From Panopea generosa (lineage: Eukaryota > Mollusca > Bivalvia > Adapedonta > Hiatellidae), in contig CM055898.1 of the NCBI GenBank assembly GCA_029582155.1, positions 34,278,955 through 34,342,954 of the forward strand: a stretch of 64,000 bases of DNA, read 5' to 3'. The translations under genes and the position numbers were made by a program. The notes beneath the pieces were generated by a model, which made no database searches, was not told the DNA's origin, and worked only from the letters and a program-made list of their open reading frames with translations. Shown here in pieces: positions 51,801-53,262 of the stretch (position 1 is the stretch's first letter; each line of letters begins with the position of its first letter).

Positions 51801-53139
51801 TTAACAGCATTGCAGTACCTGACATTTTTTCTACGTATCATGCTCATAATTATAATTGTCAGCAAGTAAAACACCTTCAATTCGATTCATTTCAAGCAAA
51901 TGAAACAAATTTTATAATTTTATACACATGATTTAGAAGTCAGCAACAAAGCATGACTGCAGTGTGTGAGAGTTTGTTGTGTGTGAGAGATTAACTGTCT
52001 TCTGCATTTTTTTCTTTAACATTTTTTTTAATAATGATTAACCAACATATCTAAAGCATATACCTACACCTGGCATATCCAGTGTTATTGATCGAGGAAC
52101 ACCTCAAAGTGATCGGAGTAGTACCACCGCCCTAATTCCGCAAGTACCGGGCAAACCTATAACCTTAGTGAGAGGCAGGTGATCTTGAGAAGGCGTCTTA
52201 GACAACTCGGCAATGCAGAATCTTTAAATCTTACAAGAAATGTTTGTTACTATAGATGGGAATGGTCTTCTAAAACAAACCTTGTTCCTGCGGCCATGTG
52301 TACAGCATGCCAGATTGCATTAGGATTGATGAAACACTAATCTGACAGCCAGAGATCAATAGATGTAACAATGTAAGTCATGGTGATACAATCTCAGTTC
52401 CATACACAAAGGGTAAACAATTGAAAAATATGTTCTTTTCATCCTTAATTATCTTACAGAAGTCAACAACAGCACCAATACAGTGATAGGCCATTGTGGC
52501 CAGAATTACAACAGGGTTCCAGTCCTCTATAATTATATTTAATCAAATGCTAGATCACTGTGATCCAAAGCCTGACATGCTGGAATGTGGAGGCCATGTT
52601 CTTTCATGTGTAATTACCATCACCTTCCAAGGTACTGTTGATGGACGACCGCATATGGCAATGTTTCTTCTGCATGAATCAGGAGGGCATGTTCTAATGG
52701 TAGAGTTGTGGACACAGGATCGAGGAGCGCTGAGGATATTGTTTCCGGCAGCTGAGGGTTTTGATCCTGGCTGTGATCATGTATGGTGTCCTCAAACAAT
52801 ACATTTTATATGCATATGCTTACGACAGCTATTAGCTGCCCACACCCCACCACCCCTCAACACTCCCTACCTCCCCCAATATGTGGGAAGTTCTTTATTA
52901 AAACTTATATGATTAAATGGATAAAGGACAGTGACAAATCATGACCCAATGTACTCACCTTTACTTTGACCCGATACTTTGTCTCTGAGAACATTTAGCT
53001 GATGTACTTGACCGTACTGTTCAAACATTTTTGTGAGATCATTTTCATCCATAGAACGTGGGACCTGCCCAACAAACATTTTGATAGCATCTGGGTCTGG
53101 CTGGGCACCATTCTCAAGGCTATTCTGTGGGGAGTTCAT
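2333..53139 (-). CDS. CELF1: CELF1/2-type RNA-binding protein gene, 3' partial (eight coding exons)
   Basis: CELF (CUGBP Elav-like, Bruno) proteins bind GU-rich RNA and control alternative splicing, translation and mRNA decay in nucleus and cytoplasm. The family has RRM1 and RRM2 close together, a long divergent linker and a C-terminal RRM3. Coding exons are 53139-52959, 40061-39979, 16287-16239, 8705-8577, 7868-7789, 6381-6223, 4829-4769 and 2395-2333: 805 coding bases, 268 codons plus one base. All junctions are GT-AG and in phase. Seen: RRM1 with RNP2 MFVGQV and RNP1 KGCCFVTF; RRM2 with RNP2 LFIGML and RNP1 RGCAFITY; the family signatures [37 protein letters not shown] and LGPQYIA-LLQQ. 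These match CELF1/CELF2 rather than CELF3-6, which carry MNRPIQVKPADSE-type motifs. A mollusc probably has one co-ortholog of vertebrate CELF1 and CELF2, so the symbol stands for the pair. RRM3 and the stop codon are off the left edge. Confidence 0.96.
2396..4768 (-). other. CELF intron (2.4 kb)
   Basis: Bounded by donor GTAAGA at 4768 and acceptor TTTTGCAG ending at 2396. It holds a candidate MITE at 3258-3511 and otherwise unremarkable AT-rich sequence. No reading frame of interest. Confidence 0.85.
3258..3511. mobile_element. Candidate MITE with GGGGCCC-type ends
   Basis: The left end GGGGCCCCGTTTAACTAAC and the right end (read inward from the other strand) GGCCCATTTCAATAATGTG are imperfect inverted repeats about 250 bp apart, with further weak complementarity inward. 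No coding capacity. Elements with GGGCCC-type ends are common in marine invertebrates. The target-site duplication is unclear. Confidence 0.45.
4769..4829 (-). CDS. CELF1: CELF exon, divergent linker (61 nt)
   Basis: Acceptor TTTTTTCAG precedes 4829 and donor GTAAGA follows 4769. Enters in phase 0, leaves in phase 1. Encodes [20 protein letters not shown] plus the first base of Gly. It joins GPQYIA to give GPQYIALLQQ, equivalent to GPQYLALLQQ in vertebrate CELF proteins. The rest is the low-complexity Met/Gly/Asn linker. No further domain is expected here. It was found by splice sites and junction continuity, because the exon is too short to stand out as an ORF. Confidence 0.92.
4830..6222 (-). 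other. CELF intron (1.4 kb)
   Basis: Between donor GTATGT at 6222 and acceptor TTTTTTCAG ending at 4830. Contains the MITE at 4961-5212. The remainder is AT-rich with no recognised element. Confidence 0.88.
4961..5212. mobile_element. 252-bp MITE, GGGGTCGTATCCAC-type ends
   Basis: The left end CTGGGGTCGTATCCACTAAC matches the right end read on the other strand, CAGGGGTGGTATTCACCAAC. This makes a terminal inverted repeat of about 25 bp with few mismatches. The interior contains TTCTTGA and AAGAATATT arms that extend the partial fold-back. No coding potential; non-autonomous DNA transposon. Superfamily not assigned. Confidence 0.7.
6223..6381 (-). CDS. CELF1: CELF exon, end of RRM2 and Gly-rich linker (159 nt)
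   Basis: Acceptor TCTTCAG precedes 6381 and donor GTATGT follows 6223. Phase 0 to phase 0, 53 codons. It begins [20 protein letters not shown] (beta4 of RRM2 and the conserved basic tail), then [13 protein letters not shown], a Gly stretch (GGGGTGGGGG), and [10 protein letters not shown]. Vertebrate CELF1/2 has Gln-rich sequence followed by LGxLxPQYLA at the same place. The tail and GPQYxA are conserved, while the poly-Gly insertion replaces the vertebrate WGNLAGL region. The exon is symmetric and could be skipped in frame, which would remove the last RRM2 strand. Confidence 0.97.
6382..7788 (-). other. CELF intron (1.4 kb)
   Basis: Between donor GTATGT at 7788 and acceptor TCTTCAG ending at 6382. 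Contains two decayed SINE-like pieces (6420-6560 and 6640-6800). From about 6830 to 7780 I see only unassigned sequence. Confidence 0.88.
6640..6800 (+). mobile_element. Degenerate tRNA-derived SINE, family E
   Basis: GGGTCCTCCATGGGCAAGG, then a GTTGAAGTCATGGGTTCCAG box and a tail, matches the reverse complement of the copy at 36475-36695. The GGTTCCAG segment corresponds to a pol III B box. A more decayed relative occupies about 6420-6560 (GAGTTCAAGCC B-box-like). Strongly diverged. Confidence 0.5.
7789..7868 (-). CDS. CELF1: CELF exon, RNP1 part of RRM2 (80 nt)
   Basis: Acceptor TTGCAG precedes 7868 and donor GTATGT follows 7789. Two bases complete Gly, followed by 26 codons: (G)[15 protein letters not shown] then [11 protein letters not shown], ending in phase 0. 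It supplies RNP1 RGCAFITY (beta3) and helix 2 of RRM2. SQTME before GCSSP is a CELF signature. The intron to the previous exon is short (about 0.7 kb). Skipping would shift the frame. Confidence 0.97.
7869..8576 (-). other. CELF intron within RRM2 (0.7 kb)
   Basis: Between donor GTAAGA at 8576 and acceptor TTGCAG ending at 7869. The donor-proximal part is the CA/TA microsatellite. At 7895-8145 the sequence has two imperfect copies of an 'aactgagaaat/aaaccacagccagtaaaagaac' type segment, a local duplication of about 70-80 bp. Otherwise AT-rich. Confidence 0.88.
8487..8562. repeat. (TA)n(TG)n microsatellite beside the RRM2 exon donor
   Basis: The plus strand has TATATATATATATATA followed by TGTGTGTGTGTG and interrupted TGTG/TATG blocks up to about 15 bases from the exon's donor at 8576. 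In the CELF transcript this is a CA-rich tract followed by a UA tract, starting about 20 nt downstream of the 5' splice site. Confidence 0.9.
8577..8705 (-). CDS. CELF1: CELF exon, first part of RRM2 (129 nt, symmetric)
   Basis: Acceptor TTTGCAG precedes 8705 and donor GTAAGA follows 8577. The exon enters and leaves in phase 1, so its 129 nt (43 codons) could be skipped without frameshift. Encoded: (E)[13 protein letters not shown], then [18 protein letters not shown] and [11 protein letters not shown](G). This is beta1/RNP2 LFIGML, helix 1, beta2 and the turn before beta3. Vertebrate CELF1/2 has AVEDRKLFIGM here, so this version is two residues shorter at the linker. A 5' (TA)n/(CA)n-rich tract lies in the intron starting about 20 nt downstream of the donor, described separately. 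Confidence 0.97.
8925..9640. repeat. Dispersed repeat with internal ~155-bp duplication
   Basis: Starts with AGAAATGCGTCCACGGGACA and ends with ATGGCGGGGGCATAAAA, wording I associate with abundant mollusc repeats (from memory). Two diverged copies of a unit beginning near TTCCGTCCATTATCGAACTT (9019) and TTCCATCCATTGTCGAATTT (9166) both run through GACCTGGGTCTTGTTG and TTCAGAGG. It has no ORF of note. Confidence 0.65.
9915..10170 (-). mobile_element. tRNA-derived SINE, family A
   Basis: Read on the minus strand: a tRNA-like head (GGTTAGCTCAGGCAGTAGCG A box), then CACTGATTCATGTGGGAAAG, GGTTAACCTCCCAGGACCCC and TGGCATAAAATGATGCTAAA at the 3' end. The same body occurs at 37454-37738, 11819-12048, 45941-46416 and 49615-49818. 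Non-coding. Confidence 0.75.
10268..10303 (-). repeat. GU-rich microsatellite on the CELF sense strand
   Basis: The plus strand reads CACACACATGCACACACACA. The transcript therefore carries UGUUUGUGUGUGUGUG and GCAUGUGUGUGUUUGG, the type of UGU/GU-rich element CELF proteins bind. It lies about 1.6 kb upstream of the 129-nt RRM2 exon. Binding is inferred from the family's known specificity. Confidence 0.8.
11690..11818 (-). mobile_element. Truncated SINE, family D
   Basis: Contains the 3' part of family D on the minus strand: GGTATGATACCCCACCCAGT, TCATGCCACAGACA and AGTGTCTACTTAAG motifs match 24483-24735. The tRNA-like head is missing. It abuts the family A remnant at 11819. Confidence 0.65.
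11819..12048 (+). mobile_element. 5'-truncated SINE, family A
   Basis: Begins near the B box (GTTGTAAGTTTGAATAGCC) and continues with TCTCTCATCACTGATTCAAG, GGTTAACGTTCCCTGATCCC and TTTGGCATAAAAGTGATGCT. It is colinear with 37454-37738 but lacks the A-box end. Confidence 0.75.
12700..14335. repeat. Minisatellite, mixed 52/50/44-bp units
   Basis: About 30 units. In 12830-13560 the unit is about 52 bp (CTATAAACAACTGCCCCCTC, CCCCAATATATTTAATAATT, ATGCATACTT). In 13600-14290 it changes to about 50 bp (CTCCCTTATAAACAACTACC, CCCTTAATATATATCATCAT, TTATGCATA) alternating with 44-bp units lacking the ATATCATC segment. A C-run of about 15 lies at 13922-13936. Degenerate units extend left to about 12700. 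The array resumes after the transposon at 15130 (GTCATAATTTATGCATATCC), so the transposon split it. Confidence 0.92.
14338..15126. mobile_element. 789-bp TA-flanked DNA transposon (mariner/Tc1-like, non-autonomous)
   Basis: The left end CGAGAGGGGATCAGAAAG and the right end (other strand) CGAGGGGGGATCAGAAAG begin a ~42-bp terminal inverted repeat that continues through GACTTTGGCAATAACTT / GACTTTTGCCATAACTT. Both ends are flanked by TA (14336-14337, 15127-15128), the target duplication of Tc1/mariner elements. The interior has no intact transposase; a 79-codon frame (14710-14949, minus) is unrecognised. It sits inside the minisatellite. Confidence 0.85.
15294..15314. repeat. (GA)n microsatellite
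   Basis: About nine GA units (AGAGAGAGAGAGAGAG). Short and isolated. Confidence 0.85.
16239..16287 (-). CDS. CELF1: CELF exon, end of RRM1 and inter-RRM linker (49 nt)
   Basis: A micro-size exon between acceptor CTTGCAG and donor GTGAGC. It starts in phase 0 and encodes [16 protein letters not shown] plus the first base of a Glu codon. [14 protein letters not shown] is one of the most invariant stretches of CELF1/2 proteins: it is beta4 of RRM1 running into the short linker to RRM2. The internal ATG is not a start, because the upstream exon joins in frame at a Gly codon. It is too short to be found as an open reading frame and is identified by motif plus splice sites. Skipping it (49 nt) would shift the frame. 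Confidence 0.96.
16395..16520 (-). mobile_element. Degenerate SINE, family E
   Basis: GGGATCTAATGCCATTTATA, ACACATTATATGAGAC and GGTTTGAACCCCCCGC (minus-strand B box) are in the same order as in the family E copies at 19765 and 36475. The head is eroded. Confidence 0.55.
17404..18205 (+). mobile_element. hAT-like transposon relic
   Basis: Subterminal inverted similarity joins the ends: left AATACAGAACCAATACAATG (about 17432) against right, other strand, GATACAGGACCAATGTATCA (about 18145). Outer ends TAGTGGTATGCAGTA and (other strand) TAGGGATGGGTGTCA are alignable. AT-rich sequence flanks both sides, so the 8-bp target duplication cannot be called. The internal frame encodes part of a BED zinc finger (next entry). 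About 0.8 kb remains, so most of the transposase is deleted. Confidence 0.65.
17613..17960 (+). pseudogene. BED zinc-finger fragment of a hAT-type transposase, frameshifted
   Basis: An open frame from about 17718 encodes [10 protein letters not shown], then [16 protein letters not shown] and [15 protein letters not shown], followed by a stop. BED domains have the order W..F, CxxC, CAGGxTxxL.xHL.xxH. Here W-T-H-F and KCAGG are clear, while the CxxC is damaged ([10 protein letters not shown]). Directly after the stop another frame reads [11 protein letters not shown], matching the RRHHPQ-type end of BED domains, so a frameshift splits the finger. BED fingers bind DNA in hAT transposases and ZBED proteins. 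The upstream codons (17613-17717) are not recognisable. No catalytic domain remains. Confidence 0.65.
18655..18945 (+). mobile_element. tRNA-derived SINE, family D (most complete copy)
   Basis: Head CACGGTGGTGGTCTAGTGAT (A box) and CATGGGGTCAATCCCCAGTC (B box), then CAAAGACTTGAAAGACGGTA, GTGACTGGGTGGGGTAACAT, TGTCTGCGGCATAACACTCT and AGTACTGTCTCAAGTAGACATC-type 3' sequence. Other copies lie on the minus strand at 24483-24735, 50775-51030 and 11690-11818. Confidence 0.8.
19117..19337 (+). mobile_element. piggyBac-like TTAA MITE, copy 1
   Basis: Flanked by TTAA on both sides (19113-19116 and 19338-19341). Starts CCCTTTACTTCATA and ends GGAGTAAAGGG, that is CCC...GGG next to TTAA, the hallmark of piggyBac elements. 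The interior holds a strong hairpin: AACAGTGCAGGAAGTGTTCA against its complement around the centre CTCGTCACGAG (about 19268). No coding capacity. 221 bp. Confidence 0.88.
19765..20015 (-). mobile_element. tRNA-derived SINE, family E
   Basis: Minus-strand orientation: GTCCTCCGTGACCAGCTGGT head, GATCTTAGCGGTGAGAGG (plus strand) in the anticodon arm, GGACTCAAACC (plus strand) B box, then a body ending in AATGCCACTTTCAACACATT (plus strand). Interrupted by poly-T runs near 19903-19925. Same layout as 36475-36695. Confidence 0.7.
20149..20308. mobile_element. MITE with CAGTAGAATC-type ends, empty-site relative of the 35.6-kb copy
   Basis: Left TACAGTAGAATCTATGTAAG with GTGGTCACCTCTATTGAGCA; the right end on the other strand is TACATTAACCCTGTCTTAGG. 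TA flanks both sides. Colinear with 35603-35992 (TCCCATTTCTATGCTTTCAG shared) but lacking the inserted piggyBac-like MITE. 160 bp, non-coding. Confidence 0.75.
21673..22848. mobile_element. 1.18-kb transposon with hAT-like ends and CpG-rich core
   Basis: The left end CAGTGTTTTCTCCGGAGC and the right end (other strand) CAATGTTTTCTCCAGCTCC form a terminal inverted repeat. The direct repeat TGGTAT flanks both sides (21667-21672 and 22849-22854). The CAGTGTTTTCTCC-type terminus resembles hAT elements, though hAT target duplications are usually 8 bp. The interior from 21680 to 22260 is CpG-rich (GACGCAATTAA repeats, GGATCACGCG, CGAGACGCACATGCGCGAC), unlike its surroundings. The longest frame (21917-22186, minus) is not a recognisable transposase. 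Confidence 0.7.
24005..24238 (+). mobile_element. piggyBac-like TTAA MITE, copy 2
   Basis: TTAA flanks (24001-24004, 24239-24242). Starts CTCTTTACTTCATA (one change from copy 1) and ends CGAGTAAAGGG. Shares CTTTGGACACCTC, GACAGAGTGGAAAACAGTGC and the central hairpin arms with copy 1, with several changes at the hairpin centre. 234 bp. Confidence 0.87.
24483..24735 (-). mobile_element. tRNA-derived SINE, family D
   Basis: Plus strand shows GATGTCTACTTGAGACAGTA, TGCCGCAGACATATGGTATG, ACCCCACCCAGTCACATCAT, AAGTCTTTGGTGTGACCCAG and GGGGATCGACCCCACAAC (B box), the reverse complement of the copy at 18655. Confidence 0.75.
26184..26440. repeat. 18-bp tandem repeat
   Basis: About 14 units of ACATACAGGGAAACAGTG and variants (GCATACAGGGCGCCAGTG, ACATACAGGGTGACAGTG). 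Because 18 is a multiple of three and the unit lacks stops in several frames, the array stays open on both strands with periodic six-residue peptides. I regard those frames as non-coding. Confidence 0.93.
26668..26750. repeat. 35-bp tandem repeat, 2-3 units
   Basis: Units of AAATGTTATTGTTGTCAATA followed by GCAAGGTAAATTAT, with the last unit partial. Confidence 0.8.
27300..27480 (-). mobile_element. Degenerate SINE, family B
   Basis: Plus strand: TGTTTTAGCTTGATTGTGAA, CCATTTCCTGGGTTGTATTT, GTGACCTCTGGTCTGAGTGG, CCAACAATCTAACCATCACA. These are the reverse complement of the family B order (tRNA-like head, AGGAAG, GCAATTGAGCTAAAA 3' end). Confidence 0.6.
28255..28759. mobile_element. 505-bp fold-back element with ~195-bp inverted arms
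   Basis: The left arm (28255 to about 28449) and the right arm (about 28569-28759) are near-perfect inverted copies. Both start CTGAACCAAAGAAGAAACTT from their own end and share AATTATGTCTTATCAATCTA, TTTTATTGTTTGATTTGAAT and AGGAAGGGATGGATTTCAAA. TA flanks both ends (28253-28254, 28760-28761), consistent with a Tc1/mariner-type MITE. The loop (28450-28568) is unique and more GC-rich, with GCGACGTCGC. No coding capacity. Confidence 0.92.
29525..29890. repeat. Imperfect ~80-90-bp tandem repeat
   Basis: Recurring pattern of TATTTCCAATTAATAGC-like blocks followed by AC-rich and CATACTTT..TTAT blocks at about 29535, 29645, 29725, 29790 and 29865. A further block (TTTCCAATCAATAGCTCAAC) is at 30138. 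Strongly diverged. Confidence 0.5.
31946..32095 (-). mobile_element. Degenerate SINE, family B
   Basis: Plus strand TTTATTTTTAGCTTGAAGCT, TTAGTTTCCTGAGTATAACT, GATTGAACCCTG (B box) and AGCGGCCAACACTCCACTGC match the reverse complement of family B. Followed directly by a family E remnant (about 32100-32222, GGCAAGAGGTAAGTGATC, CACTTGGCTGCAGTGGACCC). Confidence 0.6.
33074..33166. repeat. 31-bp tandem repeat, 3 units
   Basis: AATGCATAAAAAGAATTATC followed by TATATTCCTGT, three nearly identical units. Confidence 0.92.
33222..33408 (+). mobile_element. tRNA-derived SINE, family B
   Basis: AGTGCAGTAGACAGAGTGCT head (A box), GTGAGTTCGAAACCCAGCTC (B box), AACAACACTCAGTACAGG, CCAAGGAAGCAAACTTGACA and TTTGCAATCAAGCTAAAATT 3' end. 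The B box GTTCGAAAC is close to consensus. Confidence 0.75.
33912..34085 (+). repeat. Dispersed repeat, pair with 61538-61695
   Basis: GGATTTTTCAAAACTTTAAA, ATCATGCCTATATATA, TATTGCCAAAAGGATATCTA and GGATTTCATAACTTGGGC recur in the same order at 61538-61695. In this copy the segment lies in a 107-codon open frame (33856-34179) with hydrophobic residues. The second copy keeps a similar peptide only in part, so coding is doubtful. Confidence 0.7.
34393..34736. repeat. 48-bp tandem repeat, ~7 units
   Basis: Unit CCAGACTAAACATTACAGTA, CAGACCGAGTACCTGACCAT, TACAGAAA. 48 is a multiple of three, which produces a repetitive 16-residue frame on the minus strand (34391-34621); no evidence that it is translated. 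Confidence 0.93.
35603..35992. mobile_element. MITE with CAGTAAAACC-type ends, interrupted by a piggyBac-like MITE
   Basis: Left TACAGTAAAACCTGGGTAAG with GTGGTCACCTC; the right end on the other strand is CAGTCAAACCTGTCTTAAGC. Without the inserted 208-bp element and one TTAA it would be about 178 bp and colinear with 20149-20308, which reads GGTATAAAGCAACA where this copy reads TGTATTAA...TTAAGCAACA. Confidence 0.82.
35712..35919 (-). mobile_element. piggyBac-like TTAA MITE, copy 3 (nested)
   Basis: TTAA flanks (35708-35711, 35920-35923), ends CCCTTTACTTCATA and TGAAGTAAAGGG. Inverted relative to copies 1 and 2: here the ACAGTGCAGGAAGAGTTCAG arm comes before CCACTCTGTCAGTTAATA. 208 bp, the central hairpin partly deleted. 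Inserted in the MITE at 35603-35992. Confidence 0.88.
36250..36400 (-). mobile_element. Degenerate SINE, family E
   Basis: AATGCTATTTATGACACATT, GAATCTGAGTAGAGCCACCA and GCCTGGGCTCAAACTGC (plus strand) follow the order of the neighbouring copy at 36475. The tRNA-like head is largely lost. Confidence 0.5.
36475..36695 (-). mobile_element. tRNA-derived SINE, family E (best copy)
   Basis: Minus-strand head GGTCCCCCGTGGCTGAGTGG (A box TGGCTGAGTGG), CTTATCAAGATTGCC... and GTAGGTTCCAGTC (B box), then a body whose plus strand shows AATTAGAGTAAAACC, GCCATTTTCAACACATTTCA. The head resembles tRNA-Leu/Ser (TGGCCGAGTGG-type A box). Confidence 0.7.
37165..37400 (+). mobile_element. Candidate tRNA-derived SINE, family C
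   Basis: CAGCTTAATCAGTAATGCTT (A-box position) and GGTGACAAGTTTGAATCCCA (B box), followed by TCTTCTAGAGTCATGAGTCT and TGACTGCCTAGCAGTAATAA ending in ATAATGATAA-type sequence. A possible second copy lies at 54850-55000 (GGGGTCACGAGTTTGAATCC). It abuts the family A copy. Confidence 0.5.
37454..37738 (+). mobile_element. tRNA-derived SINE, family A (most complete copy)
   Basis: Head GCCTGATTAGCTCAGTCGTT (A box), CTGACTGTCAATCCAG (anticodon-arm-like, loop CTGTCAA as in tRNA-Asp) and GTGAGTTTGAATCCCCACTC (B box). The body has CTCACCACTGATTCAAGCG, CCAGTACTGGTTAACCTTCC, CAGGATCCCAGGAAACAGTG and GATGGCATAAAAATGATAAT, with a CAATCAATC tail. Acceptor pairing is poor and the body continues for 200 bp, so this is a SINE and not a tRNA gene. 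Confidence 0.85.
37975..38115. repeat. (GACA)n/(CATA)n-rich dispersed repeat
   Basis: TTTCAAGTCAACCACTCAAA, then interrupted GACA and CATA tetranucleotides, then ACATTGACTCCCATTATAAT. On the CELF sense strand it reads as UGUCUGUC/UGUAUGUAUG, that is UGU-rich. Confidence 0.6.
38745..38865 (+). mobile_element. Partial SINE, family B
   Basis: Only B-box-like and downstream parts: GCATGTTTGATCACAGACTT, CCTCTCAAAAACAGCACTAA, TTTGCAATCAAGCTAAAATA. A minus-strand relative follows at about 38993-39110 (TTTTAGCTCAATTGCAAAGT, ATGAGGCCTTTGGTCGAGGC). Confidence 0.55.
39811..39880. repeat. (TGTC)n microsatellite
   Basis: About 16-17 near-perfect TCTG/TGTC units. It is (GACA/CAGA)n in the CELF transcript, 100 nt downstream of the donor of the 83-nt exon. 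A tract this long is likely polymorphic in length. Confidence 0.95.
39979..40061 (-). CDS. CELF1: CELF exon, RNP1 half of RRM1 (83 nt)
   Basis: Acceptor TTGCAG precedes 40061 and donor GTAAGT follows 39979. The exon enters after one base of a Gly codon and ends on a codon boundary: two bases plus 27 codons. Translation gives (G)[19 protein letters not shown] followed by HNIKTMPG. This is beta3 (RNP1 KGCCFVTF, completed by the previous exon's K-G), helix 2 and the loop before beta4. The aromatic in RNP1 that stacks on RNA bases is present. Introns of about 12.9 kb upstream and 23.7 kb downstream isolate it. Its length is not a multiple of three, so skipping it would shift the frame. A (CAGA)n microsatellite begins about 100 nt downstream of its donor in the transcript. 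Confidence 0.97.
40602..41640. repeat. 80-bp minisatellite, 13 units in strict register
   Basis: CTGCAGGGA recurs every 80 bp exactly, with the CAGGG block at 40661 and then at each 80-bp step to 41621. There are no indels over 13 units, only substitutions. Unit parts: CTGAAGGATCCTTATTTCAT, TATTTCCATTATAAATGATA, GGAGGGACTGCAGGGAGGAA, GGTAAACACTACATAAAG. It ends about 540 bp from the acceptor of the 83-nt CELF exon. The left edge units (40602-40820) are the most diverged. Confidence 0.95.
41630..41795 (-). mobile_element. Degenerate SINE, family E
   Basis: Plus strand GGTGCCACTGATCTCCCTGA, AACCAAGCCAGGATCAAACA (B box region) and CATCACACCACTGGGCCTCA. Similar remnants: 42875-43050 (TACCATTTTCAACACATTAT, GGACCTCACAGGGCC), 45000-45125 (AGTAACTGGCAAACTTTCCC) and 52040-52225 (AGTGAGAGGCAGGTGATCTT). 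Confidence 0.45.
43488..43848. repeat. 35-bp tandem repeat, ~10 units
   Basis: Unit AAGTCTTGAATACTTATCTG followed by TCATAATTTAACAAA, with point changes and small indels (an extra CACTGT near 43718). Confidence 0.93.
45941..46416 (+). mobile_element. SINE family A copy split by a family B SINE
   Basis: The left part (45941-46104) has ATTAGTTCAGTCGGTTACAT, GGAGTTTGAATCCCCATCCC and TCTCGCTCTGATTCAAGG. The right part (46281-46416) continues TTACTTGTCGTGCTCAAGTA, TAGTTAACCTTTCAGGATCT, TGGCATAAAAATGATGCTAA and a CAATCAATCAATCAA tail. Together they are colinear with 37454-37738. Confidence 0.85.
46105..46280 (-). mobile_element. tRNA-derived SINE, family B (nested, best-preserved)
   Basis: Flanked by the 8-bp direct repeat AGTTACTT (46097-46104, 46281-46288). 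On the minus strand: GGGGCGGTAGCCTAATGGAT (A box), CGCCAGAGGGTTAGATCCCC (B box), ACAACACTCAGTACTGG, CCAGGAAGTGGACTCGAG, TCGCAATTGAGCTAAAATAA and ATTAGTATAAA at the 3' end. Well-preserved pol III boxes point to a recent insertion. Confidence 0.9.
47570..47945. repeat. Dispersed repeat with 'gcacggaa' motif, duplicated
   Basis: TGCACGGAAACCCCCAAAAA (about 47591), TTGCACGGAACCCCCAAAAA (about 47736) and TTATTGCACGGAAACC (47916) are spaced roughly 145-180 bp apart, with GGGGCATAACTGTAAAATGC and CACAACCCC blocks between them. No intact frame. Confidence 0.6.
48258..48448 (+). mobile_element. tRNA-derived SINE, family B
   Basis: GGATAGTTATGGCCGCTCAT, GTTGCAGATTCAATCCCCAG (B box), CCAAGGAAGCAGACTC, GCTTTGAGCTTTCATCACAA and AAATTAATATAAACTAATC 3' end. 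Confidence 0.75.
49615..49818 (+). mobile_element. 5'-truncated SINE, family A
   Basis: CTCACCACTGATTAAAGAGG, AGTACTGGTTAACCTTCCAG, TCGATTGCATAAAAATGACA and ATTCAATCACTCAATCAAT tail. Lacks the A-box head. Confidence 0.75.
50775..51030 (-). mobile_element. tRNA-derived SINE, family D, diverged
   Basis: Plus strand GATGGCGTCTGCTTGAGACA, GTACTCTAATCACTGCC, ACACATGGTGCAATACCCTA, CTTTTCAAGTCTTTGGTATA and GCATGCAAGGCAGATTCGCA follow the order of 24483-24735. Confidence 0.65.
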
Positions 53140-53143
53140 AGTT
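52959..53143 (-). CDS. CELF1: CELF exon with start codon and most of RRM1
   Basis: The exon runs from acceptor TTTCAG (before 53143) to donor GTGAGT (52958 downward). It has 4 bases of 5' UTR, then ATG at 53139-53137, then 60 codons plus one base. The protein begins [20 protein letters not shown] and continues into RRM1: beta1/RNP2 MFVGQVPR (about residues 21-28), helix 1 [13 protein letters not shown] and beta2 QLNVLRD, ending at GQSK. Vertebrate CELF1/2 start similarly (MNG...[14 protein letters not shown]), which supports this ATG. The frame stays open through the acceptor, so a longer N-terminus from an upstream exon, as in some vertebrate isoforms, is possible. The exon's 5' edge lies in a tandem duplication (see 53124-53262). 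Confidence 0.95.
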
Positions 53144-53262
53144 CTGAAACAGAAATAATACACAAATTGACTGTCTGTGTGGGGAGTTCATAGTTTTGAA
53201 AATAGAACTAAGACACAAATTGACTATCTGTATGGTGGAATCATAGTACAGAAAACATGATT
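53124..53262. repeat. ~50-bp tandem duplication across the start-codon exon boundary
   Basis: Three copies starting TCTGTGGGGAGTTCATAG (53124), TCTGTGTGGGGAGTTCATAG (53174) and a diverged TCTGTATGGTGGAATCATAG (53227). Copies 1 and 2 also share ACACAAATTGACT. Copy 1 contains the real acceptor and ATG on the minus strand. In copy 2 the acceptor AG is changed (TTTTCAAAACTATG), so it looks unusable. Confidence 0.88.

Larger units (their letters stand above)
40062..52958 (-). other. CELF intron (12.9 kb) within RRM1
   Basis: From donor GTGAGT at 52958 to acceptor TTGCAG ending at 40062. Contains the 80-bp and 35-bp tandem arrays, nested SINEs and a dispersed repeat at 47570-47945. Stretches 41800-42870, 43060-43480, 43860-44990, 45130-45930, 46430-47560, 48460-49600, 49830-50770, 51040-52030 and 52230-52950 hold nothing I can name. 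Confidence 0.9.

Noticed and set aside
52496..52912. 138-codon open frame on the plus strand
   Set aside because: No recognisable domain. It contains tRNA-like SINE wording (TCTAATGGTAGAGTTGTGG, GGGTTTTGATCCTGG) and lies in the CELF intron next to the first coding exon. Probably a chance frame.
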